Source of the DNA: SFLA01 sp045595785
GTDB lineage: Bacteria > Bacillota > Clostridia > Oscillospirales > CAG-382
DNA length: 64,000 nt
Reading direction: 5' to 3'
Assembly (NCBI GenBank): GCA_045595785.1
Contig: JAZOBE010000009.1
Location: forward strand, 1 to 64,000
In this document: one piece after another, positions 50,017-59,120 of the stretch
How the letters are laid out: each line of letters opens with the position of its first letter
How positions within the stretch are numbered: the first letter of the stretch is position 1
The notes under the pieces: generated by a model
Database searches by the model: none
What the model was told of the DNA's origin: nothing
What the model saw: the letters and a program-made list of their open reading frames with translations, nothing else
Position numbers and translations under genes: made by a program

Positions 50017-50784
50017 ATGGATACCGTAAACACTCCCGTACAGAAAAAACCCTTTCCCATTGCGGCGATTGGATTTATACTGCTTGCGCTCACATTTATG
50101 TTTCAGGCGCTTTCCCCGCTGCTCACTTATGTTTTTAACACCCGCCCTGCCGAACATTTCTCTCTTTTAGACAGGTTTGACATTCCCATACTGTTGATAC
50201 AGTTGGTTCTGATAGCATTTACCGTTTCGCTGGTGTGCATGCTTTTTATCGGAAAGAACAACATCGTTGTCTTTGTTTGTCTTTTGGGTATGTCCCTTTG
50301 GCATGTGGGCACTGCAGTGCAGGATCTGTTTAACTATATTCAAGCCTTTAAGATGTACGGCGAGTTTGATGCTATTCCTCCCCGTTTTCTCACCTCGCTG
50401 ATAACCTCATTGGTTTCAAATGCAGCCATAACCATTTGCGGATTCCTCGGTTTCCTTATACTTGCCCTTGCCGCCCTTTTTGCTTACAAGGGCAAAAAAA
50501 AGCTTACTTTGATATGGATTCTTGCCACGGTGCTGTTTGCCGTTCCCCTTGTAATTTCCGTCTTGGCAACGATTTCCTACGCTGTGTCCCTTTTTTCCGA
50601 TTGGAAACTTTTCATTTATTGGATCGATAAGATTATAAAGCACCTTGCTTTTCCTCCCTTCGGACATAATCTTAACAACCTCGCCTACAACGTGGCTACG
50701 GGTTTCATTTCCATTGCCGTAAATCTGCTTCTTGTTATCAATTCCGCTTTGCTGGGATTGCATTTTAAGAAAATATCACAATAA
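50017..50784 (+). CDS. Six-helix membrane protein of unknown function (255 aa)
   Basis: Hydrophobic helices at about 14-38, 56-78, 82-104, 126-160 and 165-190, with a last one near 228-250. Short loops, no charged residues inside helices that suggest transport, and no motif I recognise. GGAGG lies 8 bp upstream. Transcribed from the duplicated repeat promoter and ended by its own terminator, so expression may have been set by the repeat insertion. Function cannot be assigned. Confidence 0.75.
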   Translation: MDTVNTPVQKKPFPIAAIGFILLALTFMFQALSPLLTYVFNTRPAEHFSLLDRFDIPILLIQLVLIAFTVSLVCMLFIGKNNIVVFVCLLGMSLWHVGTAVQDLFNYIQAFKMYGEFDAIPPRFLTSLITSLVSNAAITICGFLGFLILALAALFAYKGKKKLTLIWILATVLFAVPLVISVLATISYAVSLFSDWKLFIYWIDKIIKHLAFPPFGHNLNNLAYNVATGFISIAVNLLLVINSALLGLHFKKISQ

Positions 50785-50801
50785 AAGATTGCCCTTGCAT
50801 C

Positions 50802-50835
50802 AAAAGGAATCCGTTTAATACGGGTTCCTTTTTTG
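50802..50835 (+). terminator. Terminator after the six-helix protein gene
   Basis: AAAGGAATCCGT and ACGGGTTCCTTT pair (one G-U) around TTAAT and are followed by TTTTG. Confidence 0.9.
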
Positions 50836-50896
50836 TTATAAACTTTGATACACAAATATACCTATCAAAACTTTAACCAAAATTTATAACTTTATA

Positions 50897-50925
50897 TTGA
50901 CAAACCCGTAAACGTGTGGTAAAAT
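50897..50925 (+). promoter_or_regulatory. Promoter of the response regulator-YcxB-malQ run
   Basis: TTGACA (50897-50902) and TAAAAT (50920-50925), spacer 17 bp. Confidence 0.87.
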
Positions 50926-50983
50926 GCAATTGCAAGATAAACGAAGGTTTATAAGCAAATTGAAAACGGAGGTAAACTATATT

Positions 50984-51673
50984 ATGACAAAAGTTTTGGT
51001 TATAGACGATGATAACAACATTTGCGAGCTATTGCGCATGTATCTTGAGAAAGAGGGATACGAGGTACGCACCGCAAACAACGGGCAGGAGGGCGTAAAC
51101 CTTTTCCGTATGTATGAGCCGGATATGGTTCTGCTGGATATTATGATGCCGGTTAAGGACGGCTGGCAGACCTGCAGAGAGATCCGTGAGCATTCCTCCA
51201 AGCCTATAATAATGATAACCGCAAAGGGAGAGACTATAGACAAGGTGCTGGGGCTTGAGCTGGGCGCAGACGATTTTATAGTTAAGCCCTTGGATATGAA
51301 AGAGGTGTTCGCACGCATCAAGGCAGTGCTCCGCAGATACGTTAACCGCGACACTTCCGACGGAGAGCTTATCCGTTTTGAAAATCTTGAGATATCCAGA
51401 CAAAAGTACGAGCTTAAGATAAAGGGCAAAGCAGTTGACCTGCCTCCCAAGGAATTGGAGCTGATATACTTCCTTGCCACCAACTACAACCGTGTGTTTA
51501 CCAGAGACCAGCTGCTTGATAAGGTTTGGGGCTTTGATTATCTGGGCGACAGCCGCACCGTCGACGTACACATCAAGCGTCTCCGTGAGAAGCTGGAGGG
51601 CGCATCCGAAAAATGGGCGTTAAAGACCGTTTGGGGCGTAGGCTATAAGTTTGAGGTAACTGCTGAAGAATGA
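50984..51673 (+). CDS. OmpR/PhoB-family response regulator, orphan
   Basis: 229 residues. Receiver domain with the acidic pocket DDD (8-10), phosphoacceptor Asp52 in LLDIMMPVKDG, and the Lys of DFIVKPLD (about 104). The winged-helix domain (about 130-229) has PPKELELIYFLATNYNRVF and VDVHIKRLREKL. I chose ATG 50984 because GGAGG lies 11 bp upstream. No histidine kinase gene is adjacent, so the partner is elsewhere or the protein is regulated otherwise. Its stop overlaps the next gene. Confidence 0.93.
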   Translation: MTKVLVIDDDNNICELLRMYLEKEGYEVRTANNGQEGVNLFRMYEPDMVLLDIMMPVKDGWQTCREIREHSSKPIIMITAKGETIDKVLGLELGADDFIVKPLDMKEVFARIKAVLRRYVNRDTSDGELIRFENLEISRQKYELKIKGKAVDLPPKELELIYFLATNYNRVFTRDQLLDKVWGFDYLGDSRTVDVHIKRLREKLEGASEKWALKTVWGVGYKFEVTAEE

Positions 51674-52173
51674 AAGACTACTCTGTAACCTACCGCATAA
51701 GCCCTGCGCTGTTTGCGGAATACTGCTATTTTTCGCTTTTCCGTATGAAATATTACCGCGTTGCAAGATCGCTGGGTCTGGCAGCTCTTGCCTGCGCCGG
51801 AATAATTACCGCGGTGCTGGGTTTCCTGTACAAGGACATGAATATCGCCATTTTCGGCGCTGTTATTACACTTATTACGGTGATGATACCCTTCGTACAA
51901 AAGAAGTTTATTAAAAGCCGTTACAAGCTGGTTTACGGAAAAGAGCTTACCAAATATACCGCCTCCTTTGGGAACAGCGGCGGTTTCACCCTCTCTGCAG
52001 GAGAGATAACCGAAAAATACGGCAAGCAGGATATTACCGTCATTTATCTTATAAAAGGCGGATATGCCGTGAATACTAACAGAGGAACCTTCCTCGTTCC
52101 TCTGGCAGACACTCTGCCTGACATAGAGTGGTTCAAAAAAACATACGGCAAAAAATTCAAAAAATGCATTTAA
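51670..52173 (+). CDS. YcxB-like membrane protein (167 aa)
   Basis: Two helices (about 33-53 and 57-76) and a C-terminal cytosolic beta domain with the YcxB-type pattern EKYGKQDITVIYLIKGGYAVNT, cited in part as DITVIYLIKGGYAVNTNRG, then FLVPLADTL and a basic tail. The family function is unknown. Its ATG overlaps the response regulator stop (ATGA), so it is tightly coupled, and it might be a membrane partner of that regulator. malQ follows after 18 bp. Confidence 0.75.
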   Translation: MKDYSVTYRISPALFAEYCYFSLFRMKYYRVARSLGLAALACAGIITAVLGFLYKDMNIAIFGAVITLITVMIPFVQKKFIKSRYKLVYGKELTKYTASFGNSGGFTLSAGEITEKYGKQDITVIYLIKGGYAVNTNRGTFLVPLADTLPDIEWFKKTYGKKFKKCI

Positions 52174-52191
52174 CAAAAGGAATGTTTTAAT

Positions 52192-53667
52192 ATGCAAAGA
52201 GAAAGCGGAGTTTTGCTTAACATCTCCTCTCTGCCGGGAAAATACGGTATTGGTAAATTCGGCAGTGAGGCAGTCGCTTTTGCTCACTTTATAAAAGAGA
52301 TGGGCTTTACCCGTTGGCAGGTACTGCCCTTTAACCCTCTGGGCCCCGGCGAGTGTCCTTATGCGTCCCCCAGCGCCTTTGCGGGAAACATATTGTATAT
52401 CTCTCCCGATATGCTGGCAGAGGACGGATATATTACCCCTGCAGACGCACGGGAATGTGAATATCACGGAAGTAAGCACGTTGCCGATTACGAGTTTGCA
52501 CAAGAAAAAATTATAGATCTCCTTGAAAAAGCCTATGCAGGTCTTACGGAGACGGGAAAGAGATCCTTTTACCCTCTGCTTGACGAGCAGGTACAAGCCT
52601 ACTGCCGTTTTATGGCGTTAAAGGACAAGCACGAAAACGCTCCCTTTTTTGAATGGGGCGAGGATTCTTACCCCGAAAAAGCCGACCCCGACGAGGACAG
52701 AGTAAACTTTTACGCCTTTACCCAATGTATGTTTTTTGACCAGTGGGCGAGAACCAAGGCAAAAATCAACGATATCGGCGTAAAGATCATCGGTGATATT
52801 CCCATTTACGTTTATTCCGATTCGGCTGACGTTTGGGCGAACCACAAGGTTTTCCAAATAAACGAGGATTTTTCCCTTTCCAAGGTGGCAGGCGCACCTC
52901 CCGATTATTTCAGTGAGGACGGTCAGCTTTGGGGAAATCCTTTATATGATTGGGACTATATTGCATCCACCGGGTTTGACTGGTGGTGCAAGCGTATAAA
53001 AGCCAGTATGGCGCTGTATGATACCGTGCGTATCGACCATTTCCGCGGACTTGCCTCCTATTGGGCGGTGGACGGAAAGGAAGAGACGGCGCGAAACGGA
53101 AGCTGGGAAAAGGGTCCCGGCAAGCCGCTGTTTGATGCTATTGAAAAATCCGTACCCGAGGCGGACATTATTGCAGAAGACCTTGGGGAGTTCGGTGAGG
53201 ACGTTATTCAGCTGCTTAAGGACACGGGCTTTGGCGGTATGCGTATAATCCAGTTTGGCTTTGACCCTACCGACCATTCCACACACCTGCCCCACAACCA
53301 TCCCGTTAACTCGGTGGCGTATACCGGCACCCATGATAACGATACACTTCTTGGCTGGCTGTATTCCGCAAGCGAGGAAGAAAGACGGTTTGCGCTGGAA
53401 TACTGCCGTTTCGGCGGCGGAGATTGGGGAAAGGGCGGACCCGACGCACCTGCGGTGTGGAGTATTATTCAGACACTTTGGCACTCCCCCTCGTTCCTTG
53501 CAGTGCTTCCCGTTCAGGATATGCTGGGATTCGGCGAGGACGCCAGAATGAACAGGCCCGGTGTTCCCGAAGGACAGTGGCGGTTCAGAGCCACGTGGGA
53601 ATTTCTGAATATGGTAAACAAAGAAAAGTATGCCCACCTGAACAGAATCTGCTTCAGATATAACTAA
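52192..53667 (+). CDS. malQ: 4-alpha-glucanotransferase (amylomaltase, GH77)
   Basis: Transfers alpha-1,4-glucan segments during glycogen or maltodextrin use. 491 residues. GH77 blocks: the N-terminal GVLLNISSLPGKYGIG, PYASPSAFAGN, the nucleophile Asp in VRIDHFRGL (about 282), the acid/base Glu in IIAEDLG (about 327) and the stabiliser Asp in GTHDNDT (about 382). Cytosolic. AAAGGAATG lies close upstream. It follows the regulator and YcxB-like genes in one run. No other glycogen genes are here. Confidence 0.95.
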   Translation: MQRESGVLLNISSLPGKYGIGKFGSEAVAFAHFIKEMGFTRWQVLPFNPLGPGECPYASPSAFAGNILYISPDMLAEDGYITPADARECEYHGSKHVADYEFAQEKIIDLLEKAYAGLTETGKRSFYPLLDEQVQAYCRFMALKDKHENAPFFEWGEDSYPEKADPDEDRVNFYAFTQCMFFDQWARTKAKINDIGVKIIGDIPIYVYSDSADVWANHKVFQINEDFSLSKVAGAPPDYFSEDGQLWGNPLYDWDYIASTGFDWWCKRIKASMALYDTVRIDHFRGLASYWAVDGKEETARNGSWEKGPGKPLFDAIEKSVPEADIIAEDLGEFGEDVIQLLKDTGFGGMRIIQFGFDPTDHSTHLPHNHPVNSVAYTGTHDNDTLLGWLYSASEEERRFALEYCRFGGGDWGKGGPDAPAVWSIIQTLWHSPSFLAVLPVQDMLGFGEDARMNRPGVPEGQWRFRATWEFLNMVNKEKYAHLNRICFRYN

Positions 53668-53681
53668 GAACACAAAGCAAA

Positions 53682-53801
53682 CGCCGGATTTGGATGCAGA
53701 GCCAAAAACGCAACAAGTAAAAGGTTTCGATAATCGTAGGGACGAAGCGCACCCCACAAATGCTAATTCGCATTTGCAGGGACCCCGCTACGGGCGTCCG
53801 T
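53682..53801. repeat. End motif plus module C with nested module A
   Basis: GGATGCAGAGCCAAAAACGCA (53692-53712) is followed by GTAGGGACG (about 53736-53744), module A (53750-53786, CAAATGC/GCATTTG arms, same inner stem as at 46956) and CGGGCGTCC (about 53790-53799). A sits in the loop of C, as near 46.96 and 61.48 kb. Confidence 0.85.
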
Positions 53802-53830
53802 TTCAAAAATATATTTTTGGATTATTTATT

Positions 53831-54466
53831 ATGATTTTACCAAAGTTGACCCCAAGGCTTCAAGCCGCCGCGGATATGATAGAATACGAGGAATCCATTA
53901 TAGATATCGGCACCGACCACGGTTATTTGCCTATATATCTGCTTTTGGCAGGAAAAGCAAAAAGCGCCGTGGCGGCGGATATCCGCACAGGGCCCCTTGA
54001 AAACGCGAAAGATAATATTTTTTCATACGGGGTGGAGGTTTCCACCCTCCTTTCCAATGGGTTTGAGCAGGTAACACAAAAATATTCCTGCGCTTTTGTA
54101 TGCGGTATGGGCGGTGAGACTATTGCCGAAATTATTAAAAACGGCGCGCACGTTGCGCCTGATACTCTTGTGCTCCAGCCTATGACGGGGTGCGAGAAGC
54201 TGCGGAAATATCTGTTTGAAAACGGGTACGAGATAACCGACGAAAAATTCGTTTCCGAGGGAAGCAAGGTTTATTGTCTGATAAAAGCACAAAAAACCGG
54301 CAAAAATACGCCCTTTTCTTATTCCGACCTGTTTTTGGGAAAAATAAGACCCGAAGACGGAGAGTTTGAAAAATGGAAACAAAAAATCCGCCTGCAGGCG
54401 CAAAAGCGCATGCTGGGCGGAGAGAATGAGAACGAAAAAGAGCTTGTTGCGTCCTGTGGGAAGTAA
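53831..54466 (+). CDS. trmK: tRNA (adenine22-N1)-methyltransferase, TrmK family
   Basis: 211 residues. Rossmann methyltransferase with the SAM loop DIGTDHGYLPIYLL (about 28-41), VAADIRTGPLENA and the CGMGGETIAEI signature of TrmK, which methylates A22 of bacterial tRNAs. C-terminal coiled part from about 170. The start at 53831 is where homology begins; the open frame upstream is translated repeat. No ribosome site is visible. Normally followed by a NIF3-like gene; here a small membrane gene on the other strand follows. Confidence 0.9.
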   Translation: MILPKLTPRLQAAADMIEYEESIIDIGTDHGYLPIYLLLAGKAKSAVAADIRTGPLENAKDNIFSYGVEVSTLLSNGFEQVTQKYSCAFVCGMGGETIAEIIKNGAHVAPDTLVLQPMTGCEKLRKYLFENGYEITDEKFVSEGSKVYCLIKAQKTGKNTPFSYSDLFLGKIRPEDGEFEKWKQKIRLQAQKRMLGGENENEKELVASCGK

Positions 54467-54469
54467 CAA

Positions 54470-54643
54470 TCAGGTTTCAAGTTTTTCTTCCAGCTCTTTG
54501 AAGGCTCTCTTGATCTTTTCTGCCGGTGTTCTCTTTCTGTGACAGCACAAAACCATACAAATGACCACAGCGCCTGCGGTGAGCCCGAGAAAATGTGCCA
54601 GCATAATACGGCGGATATCCTTTTTTCTGAAACAGCTTGTCAT
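54470..54643 (-). CDS. Small single-helix membrane protein (57 aa)
   Basis: MTSCFRKKDIRRIMLAHFLG starts with a basic stretch, then one helix (about 14-36) rich in Cys/Val, then a charged Lys/Arg/Glu helix to the end. Start ATG 54643 has GAGGTGAT 7 bp upstream; an in-frame GTG lies within that ribosome site and is unlikely. Convergent with trmK (3-bp gap) and divergent from yceD. No terminator seen on its side. Function unknown. Confidence 0.65.
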   Translation of the reverse strand: MTSCFRKKDIRRIMLAHFLGLTAGAVVICMVLCCHRKRTPAEKIKRAFKELEEKLET

Positions 54644-54746
54644 TTTATTAATCACCTCGGTAGGTATTCTGTGCGAAAATAAAGGGTTTTATGTAAAAAA
54701 TTTAAGCAAAAAACAAGGAATTTCTTGATTTTTTCGAAAAAAACTG

Positions 54747-54775
54747 TTGACAAATCAAAACGATATATATATAAT
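54747..54775 (+). promoter_or_regulatory. Promoter of yceD-rpmF
   Basis: TTGACA (54747-54752) and TATAAT (54770-54775), spacer 17 bp. The -10 overlaps an in-frame ATG (54774), which rules that codon out as start and leaves a leader of only about 10 nt before ATG 54792. Confidence 0.88.
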
Positions 54776-54791
54776 GAAAGGTACTGTGCAA

Positions 54792-55298
54792 ATGAAAATT
54801 AATATACTGCCGCTTCTGCGCGGAGAAAAAGCATTTATTCCATTTTCCTTTACAGCGGATATGCAAGGTGTTACCGAGGATATTACCGCAGGGGAATATG
54901 TTGCAACGGGAAAGCTTTCCAACTTTTCCGGCTATATGCTCCTTGAGGGAACGGTGTGTATGAAATTCAGCGCCGTCTGCGGACGTTGCGGTAAAAACAC
55001 AGAGCATAAGATCGAGGCGCAGTTTTCCCGTCCGGTAGCCCAAGCCCTTAATGAGGAGGACGACGAATATATCATCGCCGCTGAGAATGGCGACGTGGAT
55101 ATTGACGAAGCTGTATCCGAAGCGGTTTATATGGAAATGCCGGTGCGCTTTTTATGCAAAGAATCTTGCAAGGGGTTATGCCCCGTTTGCGGAGCCGACC
55201 TTAACGACACATCTTGCTCCTGCGTCACGAAGGAAATCGACCCCAGGCTTGCAAAATTACGGGAATATCTCGATAATATCGAGAATGAACAAGAATAA
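54792..55298 (+). CDS. yceD: YceD/DUF177-family protein
   Basis: 168 residues. The DUF177 pattern is CGRCGK in the middle (about 62-67) and CPVCGADLN (about 133-141) near the end, with two more Cys pairs, giving zinc-ribbon-like pairs. Co-occurs with rpmF in most bacteria and is linked to 23S rRNA processing or ribosome assembly, role not fully known. Start chosen at 54792, after the promoter; AAAGG lies 10 bp upstream and practically at the RNA 5' end. rpmF follows after 38 bp. Confidence 0.9.
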   Translation: MKINILPLLRGEKAFIPFSFTADMQGVTEDITAGEYVATGKLSNFSGYMLLEGTVCMKFSAVCGRCGKNTEHKIEAQFSRPVAQALNEEDDEYIIAAENGDVDIDEAVSEAVYMEMPVRFLCKESCKGLCPVCGADLNDTSCSCVTKEIDPRLAKLREYLDNIENEQE

Positions 55299-55336
55299 AA
55301 ATAATTTTTACATAACTGATAAGGAGGCGTCTTAAA

Positions 55337-55519
55337 ATGGCAGTACCTAAGAGAAAAACATCTAAAGCTCGCAGAGATAAGAGGCGTTCATCTACCTGGA
55401 AGCTCACCCTCCCCGGTATGACAAAGTGCCCCAAGTGCGGTGAATACGTGCTCAGCCACAGAGTTTGCAAGAAGTGCGGAGTCTACGGCGGCAAGGAAGT
55501 TCTCACTGTAGAAGAATAA
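55337..55519 (+). CDS. rpmF: Ribosomal protein L32
   Basis: 60 residues, MAVPKRKTSKARRDKRRSST start. Four cysteines (31, 34, 44, 47) make the zinc-binding C+ form. AAGGAGG lies 10 bp upstream. Second gene of the yceD-rpmF pair with a clear terminator. No C- paralogue in the window. Confidence 0.98.
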   Translation: MAVPKRKTSKARRDKRRSSTWKLTLPGMTKCPKCGEYVLSHRVCKKCGVYGGKEVLTVEE

Positions 55520-55542
55520 GAAAGTTAAATTACCCACGAAAG

Positions 55543-55582
55543 AAAGGCTGTTGTATTGTTCTACCTACAACCGCCTTTTTTT
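55543..55582 (+). terminator. Terminator after rpmF
   Basis: AAGGCTGTTGTA and TACAACCGCCTT pair (one mismatch) around a 10-nt loop and are followed by TTTTT. Confidence 0.88.
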
Positions 55583-55597
55583 ATTCAAATCAAGTTG

Positions 55598-55732
55598 GAA
55601 CGCATCTATTTGATGCAGAGCCAAAAACGCAAAATATAATATAGTTTTTGTAAACGTCTTTACTTCGCCGGCTGTGGATTATACAGCACGGTCGTAAAGA
55701 ACGTTTTCTGCATTTGAAAGCCCTGCGTCCAT
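55598..55732. repeat. Module B element, orientation 1
   Basis: GAACGCATC-TATTT-GATGCAGAGCC (end hairpin), AAAAACGCAAAATATAATATA, then module B (about 55644-55713: TTTTTGTAAACGTCTTTAC ... GTAAAGAACGTTTTCTGCAT), then CTGCGTCCATCAG. It is a near-copy, in inverted orientation, of 59121-59247. The gap also holds GCGAACAGTTTG (about 55769), a scrap of the promoter cassette. Confidence 0.9.
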
Positions 55733-55813
55733 CAGACAATCAGTATTATAGACAATTGTTTCGTGCGAACAGTTTGATAACACCCACAGCTACAATCTTA
55801 AAGGATTATAAAA

Positions 55814-57112
55814 ATGGTTTTCGTAACAGGTGTCATTCCTAACTCTCCTGCCGACAAAGCAGGTGTAAGATCCGGCGACGCTATACTTTCCGTAAACGGA
55901 AACGAAGTTAACGACGTGCTGGACTACCAATTTTATACCACCGAAATATCCCTCTCGCTGGAAGTTAAACGAGGGGATGATGTTTTGCGCCTATTTTTAA
56001 GTAAAGGCGAATACGAAGACCCCGGTATGGAGTTTTGCACCTATCTTATGGACGATAAGCGCCGCTGCCGCAACGGCTGTATTTTCTGCTTTATTGACCA
56101 AAATCCCAAGGGCATGCGCGAAACCATATATTTCAAAGATGATGACGAGCGGCTTTCCTTCCTGCAGGGCAATTACGTAACACTTACCAACCTTACCGAC
56201 AAGGAAATTGACCGTATTATAAAAATGCGCATGTCGCCTGTGAATATTTCCGTTCACACCACCAACCCCGAATTGCGTGTTAAGATGATGAAAAACCGCT
56301 TTGCAGGTGACGTGCTGTCCTTTATCCCCCGTCTTAATGAGGCAGGTATACGGATAAACGCACAGCTTGTGCTTTGCCGCGGCATTAACGACGGCAAGGA
56401 ATTGGAGCGCAGCCTTAACGACCTTGTGTTCCTTGAGAACCTTGAGTCGCTCGCCTGCGTGCCTGCAGGACTTACCGACCACAGAGAAGGTCTGCACCCG
56501 CTCACCCCCTACGACAGAGAGAGTGCAAGGGAAATTATAGAGATTATCAACGCTTTTGGGGACAAAACTGTGGAAAAATTCGGCGTGCGCAAGTGCTTTG
56601 CGTCTGACGAGTTTTATCTGCTGGCAGGCTATGATATGCCTGAGGAAGCCTTTTACGAGGGGTATCCCCAGATAGAAAACGGAGTGGGAATGCTAAGAAG
56701 TCTTACCGAGGAGTTTTTGGACGAGCTTAATTATTCCGATGAATGCTCCGATGAAAAGGTGCGTATCGCCACGGGAAAGGCGGCATACCCCACAATATGT
56801 ATGCTTGTGGAAAAGGCGAAGGAAAAATTCCCCTGCCTTGACTGCAAGGTATACCAGATAGAAAACAAATTTTTTGGAAAGAACATTACCGTAAGCGGTC
56901 TTATAACGGGCAAAGACCTTATTGACCAATTACGAGGAAATATAGAAGAGGGAAGCTACCTTTTGCTCCCCTGCAATATGCTTAAAGCAGACGAGGAGGT
57001 ATTCCTCGATGACGTTAAGCTCCGCCAAGTGAGAAAAACGCTGGGCGTAAAGACAGTTATTACAGGAAAGGACGGATATGAACTATGTCAAAAGGTGTTG
57101 TTGCCGTCGTAG
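55814..57112 (+). CDS. DUF512 protein with PDZ domain and radical-SAM-like cysteine motif
   Basis: 432 residues. N-terminal PDZ-like domain (about 1-60, GVIPNSPADKAGVRSGDAIL). Then CRNGCIFCFIDQ (Cys85, 89, 92), a CxxxCxxC motif like radical SAM enzymes, followed by NYVTLTNLT and the DUF512 C-terminal domain. Family function is unknown; it co-occurs with der in clostridia, as here. AAAGGA lies 9 bp upstream. Its last 28 bp overlap the der start. Confidence 0.9.
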   Translation: MVFVTGVIPNSPADKAGVRSGDAILSVNGNEVNDVLDYQFYTTEISLSLEVKRGDDVLRLFLSKGEYEDPGMEFCTYLMDDKRRCRNGCIFCFIDQNPKGMRETIYFKDDDERLSFLQGNYVTLTNLTDKEIDRIIKMRMSPVNISVHTTNPELRVKMMKNRFAGDVLSFIPRLNEAGIRINAQLVLCRGINDGKELERSLNDLVFLENLESLACVPAGLTDHREGLHPLTPYDRESAREIIEIINAFGDKTVEKFGVRKCFASDEFYLLAGYDMPEEAFYEGYPQIENGVGMLRSLTEEFLDELNYSDECSDEKVRIATGKAAYPTICMLVEKAKEKFPCLDCKVYQIENKFFGKNITVSGLITGKDLIDQLRGNIEEGSYLLLPCNMLKADEEVFLDDVKLRQVRKTLGVKTVITGKDGYELCQKVLLPS

Positions 57113-58416
57113 GCAGACCTAACGTTGGTAAATCCACGTTTTTTAACAAAATAACCGGAAAGCGCATATCCATTGTTGACGATACCCCCGGCGTTACCCG
57201 TGACAGAATTTATCACGAGATAACCTGGAACGGTGTTACCATGACTCTCATCGACACCGGCGGTATTGAGCCACGTACAGACAGCAGTCTGCTTAAAATG
57301 ATGCGTGAGCAGGCGCAGGTGGCTATATCCCACGCAGACGTAATTATTTTTATGTGTGAATTGATGACGGGAGTTACCGCTAACGACCGTGATATTGCCA
57401 CCATGCTTAAAAAGAGCCGCAAGCCCGTTGTCCTTTGTGTTAACAAGGTGGATACGGTGGGTGCGCTCCCTCCCGAATTTTATGAATTTTACGAATTAGG
57501 CTTTGACGATGACCCTATCCCCCTCTCATCCCTTCACGGAACGGGAAGCGGCGATATTCTTGACAAGGTGGTTGAATATCTGCCCGATGATACCGACAGT
57601 GAGGAGGCTGACCCCGGAATTAAGGTTGCGGTTATCGGAAAGCCCAACGCAGGCAAAAGCTCTATTGTAAACAAAATTGCAGGCGAGGAAAGGGTTATCG
57701 TTTCGGATATGCCCGGCACCACCCGTGATGCTATTGATACCTTTATTGAAAATAAATACGGAAAATACACCTTTATTGATACCGCAGGTATACGCAGAAA
57801 CGCGAAAATTGAAGATGATATCGAGAAATATTCCGTGCTCCGCGCAAAGATGGCGGTTGAAAAGGCAGACGTGTGCCTGCTGATGGTCGACGCCAACGAG
57901 GGCGTTACCGCACAGGACGAGCGTATTGCAGGTATTGCCCACGAAAGCGGAAAGGCTGTAATTATAGTTATAAACAAATGGGACACCATTGAAAAGGATA
58001 ACGATTCCGTAAACGCGTTCAGAAGAAAGGTTTACGAAGCACTTTCCTATATGACCTACGCACCTCTGCTGTTTGTTTCCGCCAAGACGGGGCAGAGAGT
58101 GGAAAAGCTTTTCCCTCTCATAAACGAAGTATACGCAAACGGCGGCAGACGTATTACCACGGGCGTGCTTAACGATCTGCTTAACGATGCCACCACCCGT
58201 GTTCAGCCTCCCTCCGATAAGGGCAGAAGACTGAAGATATATTATATGACCCAGACCGGCGTAAACCCGCCCAACTTTGTGGTATTCGTTAACAGCGCGG
58301 AATTGTTCCACTTCTCATACCGCAGATATCTGGAAAACTGTCTGAGAGAGGCCTTTGATTTTTCCGGCACTCCCATTAAAATGACAGTTAAGCAGAAGGG
58401 AGACAGCAATAAATGA
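57085..58416 (+). CDS. der: Ribosome-associated GTPase Der (EngA)
   Basis: 443 residues with two tandem G domains: GRPNVGKST and DTPGVTRD with NKVD in the first (about 1-160), GKPNAGKSS, DMPGTTRD and NKWD in the second (about 180-350), then the KH-like C-terminal domain. Needed for 50S assembly. The start lies inside the DUF512 end, and the stop overlaps the plsY ATG (ATGA), so the three genes are one translational unit. Confidence 0.98.
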   Translation: MSKGVVAVVGRPNVGKSTFFNKITGKRISIVDDTPGVTRDRIYHEITWNGVTMTLIDTGGIEPRTDSSLLKMMREQAQVAISHADVIIFMCELMTGVTANDRDIATMLKKSRKPVVLCVNKVDTVGALPPEFYEFYELGFDDDPIPLSSLHGTGSGDILDKVVEYLPDDTDSEEADPGIKVAVIGKPNAGKSSIVNKIAGEERVIVSDMPGTTRDAIDTFIENKYGKYTFIDTAGIRRNAKIEDDIEKYSVLRAKMAVEKADVCLLMVDANEGVTAQDERIAGIAHESGKAVIIVINKWDTIEKDNDSVNAFRRKVYEALSYMTYAPLLFVSAKTGQRVEKLFPLINEVYANGGRRITTGVLNDLLNDATTRVQPPSDKGRRLKIYYMTQTGVNPPNFVVFVNSAELFHFSYRRYLENCLREAFDFSGTPIKMTVKQKGDSNK

Positions 58417-59093
58417 TCTTTTTGGTTGACTATATCTATATAGGAAAATATATCAATATGCCTTGGCAGATAGCTATGCTTATGTTCTTGGTATGTATGG
58501 TTGCCGGTTATCTCCTGGGCAGTATAAACTCTGCTATAATCGTAAGTAAAAAGAAGTACGGCGGGGATATCCGCTCCTTCGGCTCGGGCAACGCAGGTCT
58601 TACCAATATGAAGCGTGTCTACGGCTGGGGCGCGGCAGGCTATACCCTTCTTGGCGATATGGCAAAGCAGGTGTTATCCGTTGGTATCGGTCTGGTGCTT
58701 GGCAACGTGCCCGGCGGATATATTGCAGGTATGTTCTGTATTGCGGGACATATTCTTCCCTGCTGGCACGGATTTAAGGGCGGAAAGGGCGTTCTTACCG
58801 CCGCTACTATGATACTGCTGCTGGACCCCGTAGTATTTGCGGTACTGCTGGTTATCTGGTTTGCGGTGCTGCTTCTTACCAGATACGTTTCTCTCGCTTC
58901 CATAGTTGCGGCGTTCGCTTACCCCGCCGCAATGTATGCACGCTATAAGGGAGCAGAGCCGTTTTCCCTTATTTTTGCTGTTGTTATCGGTCTTTTTGTA
59001 ATATATATGCACAGAAGCAATATAAAGAGATTGTTTAATAATCAGGAAAGTAAGTTTTCCTTTAAAGGAAAAAAGAACGATAAATCGAAATAG
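58413..59093 (+). CDS. plsY: Acyl-phosphate:glycerol-3-phosphate acyltransferase
   Basis: Membrane enzyme that starts phospholipid synthesis with acyl-phosphate. 226 residues, about five helices. The three active-site blocks are GSGNAGLTNMKR (about 54-65), GHILPCWHGFKGGKG (about 112-126) and a late loop before the last helix. A 16-residue N-terminal extension and a Lys-rich C-tail are somewhat longer than usual. Four-bp overlap with der. The gap after it is all repeat. Confidence 0.95.
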   Translation: MIFLVDYIYIGKYINMPWQIAMLMFLVCMVAGYLLGSINSAIIVSKKKYGGDIRSFGSGNAGLTNMKRVYGWGAAGYTLLGDMAKQVLSVGIGLVLGNVPGGYIAGMFCIAGHILPCWHGFKGGKGVLTAATMILLLDPVVFAVLLVIWFAVLLLTRYVSLASIVAAFAYPAAMYARYKGAEPFSLIFAVVIGLFVIYMHRSNIKRLFNNQESKFSFKGKKNDKSK

Positions 59094-59120
59094 CCGTGGC
59101 GGCTGTAATTATATAAAATC

